Of a DNA stretch of 22,824 bases, positions 21,716 to 22,824 are shown one piece after another. The notes below the pieces were generated by a model. It was given only the letters and a program-made list of their open reading frames with translations. It searched no databases and was not told where the DNA came from. The stretch covers positions 1 through 22,824 of the forward strand of contig CAKSVM010000050.1 in NCBI GenBank assembly GCA_934503195.1, read 5' to 3'. A program made the translations under genes and the position numbers. Numbering within the stretch: position 1 is the first letter of the stretch; each line of letters begins with the position of its first letter. This DNA is from an uncultured Eubacteriales bacterium. GTDB lineage: Bacteria; Bacillota; Clostridia; Oscillospirales; CAG-272.

Positions 21716-22519
21716 ATGAGAATCAAATATCTCTACAAGGACGGAAAGAAAAAAGCCCTCACGATGAGCTACGACGACTGCCCGCCGGAGGATATCCGTC
21801 TTGTTGAACTCTTCAACAAATATCACATAAAAGGCACGTTCCACCTGATTTCGTCAAGACTCATGAATCCGGACTCGGCGATAAAGGCATCGGACGTCGC
21901 GACGCTCTACGCCGGACACGAGGTCTCGGCGCATTCGATGACCCATCCATTCTTTGATCAGATTCCGAAAGAGGAGCTTCTCTATGAGATGCTTGAGGAC
22001 AAGAAGAATCTCGAAGCGGCGTGCGGCTATCCGGTGCGCGGAATGTCTTATCCGAACGGAATCGTCACCGACGATGTGCTTAACTGTCTTCGCGCCTGTG
22101 GATTCCAGTACGGACGCACGACGATATCGACGAACGGCTTTAAGCTCCCGGCGGATTTCATGCAGTGGACTCCGACCTGCCATCACCGCGGAGATATAAT
22201 CGGCAAGATCGAGCAGTTCCGGACGGCGTATTACGCGCTTCCGCTCTTCTACATCTGGGGGCACGCGTTCGAGCTTCCGAGAAACACTCCCGACAGCAGC
22301 TGGGCGATGATGGAGGAGTTCTGCGACAAATTCACCTCGACCTTTGAGGACACGGTCTGGTACGCGACGAACATCGAGATCTTCGATTACGTCACCGCGC
22401 TTCACAATCTCTCGCTCTCGGCCGACCGGAAGATGATCTGGAATCCCTCGGGAATGTCGGTCTGGTTCGAGGTCGACGGAAGCCCGGTTGAGATAAAGCC
22501 GGGTCAGAACAGACTCTGA
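21716..22519 (+). CDS. NodB-like polysaccharide deacetylase family protein, no signal peptide
   Basis: The 267-residue protein has the carbohydrate esterase 4-like fold. The metal site is SYDDCPPED (D20, D21 in place of the usual TFDDG) with H73 and H77 in AHSMTHP. MSYPNGIVTDDV and YIWGHAFEL follow as the later motifs. CE4 enzymes remove N- or O-acetyl groups from sugars such as GlcNAc polymers. There is no signal peptide or membrane helix, so it probably acts on a cytoplasmic sugar or a different acylated substrate. An AGGAGA ribosome site lies 5 nt upstream of the ATG. A terminator precedes it closely and no promoter is obvious, so it may depend on read-through. The substrate is unknown. 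Confidence 0.83.
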   Translation: MRIKYLYKDGKKKALTMSYDDCPPEDIRLVELFNKYHIKGTFHLISSRLMNPDSAIKASDVATLYAGHEVSAHSMTHPFFDQIPKEELLYEMLEDKKNLEAACGYPVRGMSYPNGIVTDDVLNCLRACGFQYGRTTISTNGFKLPADFMQWTPTCHHRGDIIGKIEQFRTAYYALPLFYIWGHAFELPRNTPDSSWAMMEEFCDKFTSTFEDTVWYATNIEIFDYVTALHNLSLSADRKMIWNPSGMSVWFEVDGSPVEIKPGQNRL

Positions 22520-22555
22520 TAGAACACTTGATAATTTCCGGGCGAATTCCGCCTG

Positions 22556-22595
22556 AGGCCTCCCGCGAAGGATTTCGGTGGGAGGCCTTTGTTTT
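22556..22595 (+). terminator. Intrinsic terminator after the deacetylase gene
   Basis: AGGCCTCCC (22556-22564) pairs with GGGAGGCCT (22580-22588), with inner pairing of CGAA and TTCG, followed by TTGTTTT. Confidence 0.9.
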
Positions 22596-22634
22596 CGGAC
22601 TTGAAATCTTCACATTGATACAGTACAATAAAAG

Positions 22635-22663
22635 TTGACAACGAGTCTCCAATGAGATATAAT
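22635..22663 (+). promoter_or_regulatory. Consensus promoter at the right edge
   Basis: TTGACA (22635-22640), a 17-bp spacer and TATAAT (22658-22663). AAAGGAGAAG (22681-22690) follows as a strong ribosome site for the ATG at 22696. Confidence 0.88.
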
Positions 22664-22695
22664 AAAAATACCACCACTCAAAAGGAGAAGAGAAA

Positions 22696-22737
22696 ATGGG
22701 AAGCAGAAAAAACTACGATGAAGTGGACACTATCTGA
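22696..22737 (+). pseudogene. 13-codon open frame after a strong ribosome site (truncated gene start)
   Basis: The ATG at 22696 lies 5 nt after AAAGGAGAAG but runs only 13 codons (MGSRKNYDEVDTI) before TGA at 22735-22737. The stop falls inside sequence that, in another frame, encodes transposase. The best reading is the 5' end of an unrelated gene cut by insertion or recombination. A genuine short leader peptide is possible but less likely. Confidence 0.45.
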
Positions 22738-22824
22738 CACGCTCGATACAGCTCCGGTTCTTGACACAGTAAAAGAAGCTGTCGGACGGTATGGAGTACC
22801 GGCGATAATCAATTCCGATCAGGG
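22718..22824 (+). mobile_element. IS3-type transposase fragment (DDE integrase core), 5'-truncated and cut by the window end
   Basis: From about 22721 the + strand frame beginning at 22718 reads KWTLSDTLDTAPVLDTVKEA followed by VGRYGVPAIINSDQG. The INSDQG segment is the hallmark around the second catalytic aspartate of the IS3/rve transposase core. The preceding part of the integrase domain, with the first aspartate and the helix-turn-helix OrfA, is absent; upstream bases are instead a promoter and a ribosome site. The frame is open to the end of the window. It is therefore a remnant or a chimeric junction rather than a complete insertion sequence, unless the remainder lies in a rearranged position. 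Confidence 0.75.

Overview
The window is a moderately GC-rich bacterial chromosome segment, densely coding and mostly on the + strand. The infC-rpmI-rplT-TrmH order, Gram-positive style Shine-Dalgarno sites (AGGAGG), lipoboxes with orphan ABC-type solute-binding lipoproteins, AraC regulators, a clostridial-type LysA and strong SigA-like promoters suggest an uncultured member of the Clostridia (Firmicutes), probably gut-associated. The class is an inference from gene content; no rRNA or marker beyond ribosomal proteins is present.

Layout. 1-68: tandem hairpins ending in a T-run. 165-1001 (-): a HAD-IIB phosphatase, divergent from a six-helix membrane protein of unknown function (1165-1866). 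1936-3369: infC operon with a consensus promoter, a leader ending in an intrinsic-terminator attenuator, IF3 with an AUU start codon, L35 and L20. 3381-8788: a run of close-packed housekeeping genes (TrmH/SpoU methyltransferase, nagA, metG, tatD, then two small DUF2500-like genes). 8797-8887: a 91-bp near-perfect inverted repeat.

8942-17984 is the accessory centre. It contains two paralogous divergent modules, each a solute-binding lipoprotein on the - strand and an AraC regulator on the + strand, at 8942-11413 and 15499-17984. Their promoter spacing is identical: 70 bp from the - strand -10 to the + strand -35 in both. Each carries direct repeats 21 bp apart immediately upstream of the AraC -35, the expected form of an AraC operator. 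Between the modules lie a cytoplasmic clan GH-A glycosidase (GH39-like) and a three-gene operon of a duplicated DUF1538 membrane protein with two P-II-like proteins. The DUF1538/P-II/P-II operon is the best candidate in the window for an uncharacterised system: a polytopic, probably transporting, membrane protein paired with two ligand-sensing trimer-type regulators whose T-loops look shortened.

18107-22519: lysA, a YfbR-like HD nucleotidase, a sugar-phosphate isomerase/epimerase with its own promoter and structured leader, a second HAD-IIB phosphatase, and a NodB-like deacetylase without signal peptide. The right edge (22635-22824) has a consensus promoter and ribosome-binding site joined to an internal fragment of an IS3-type transposase, which reads like an insertion-sequence remnant or recombination junction.

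Most promoters recognisable here have an extended -10 (TGnTATAAT), four of them in the exact form TGTGGTATAAT. I saw no tRNA, rRNA or CRISPR array.
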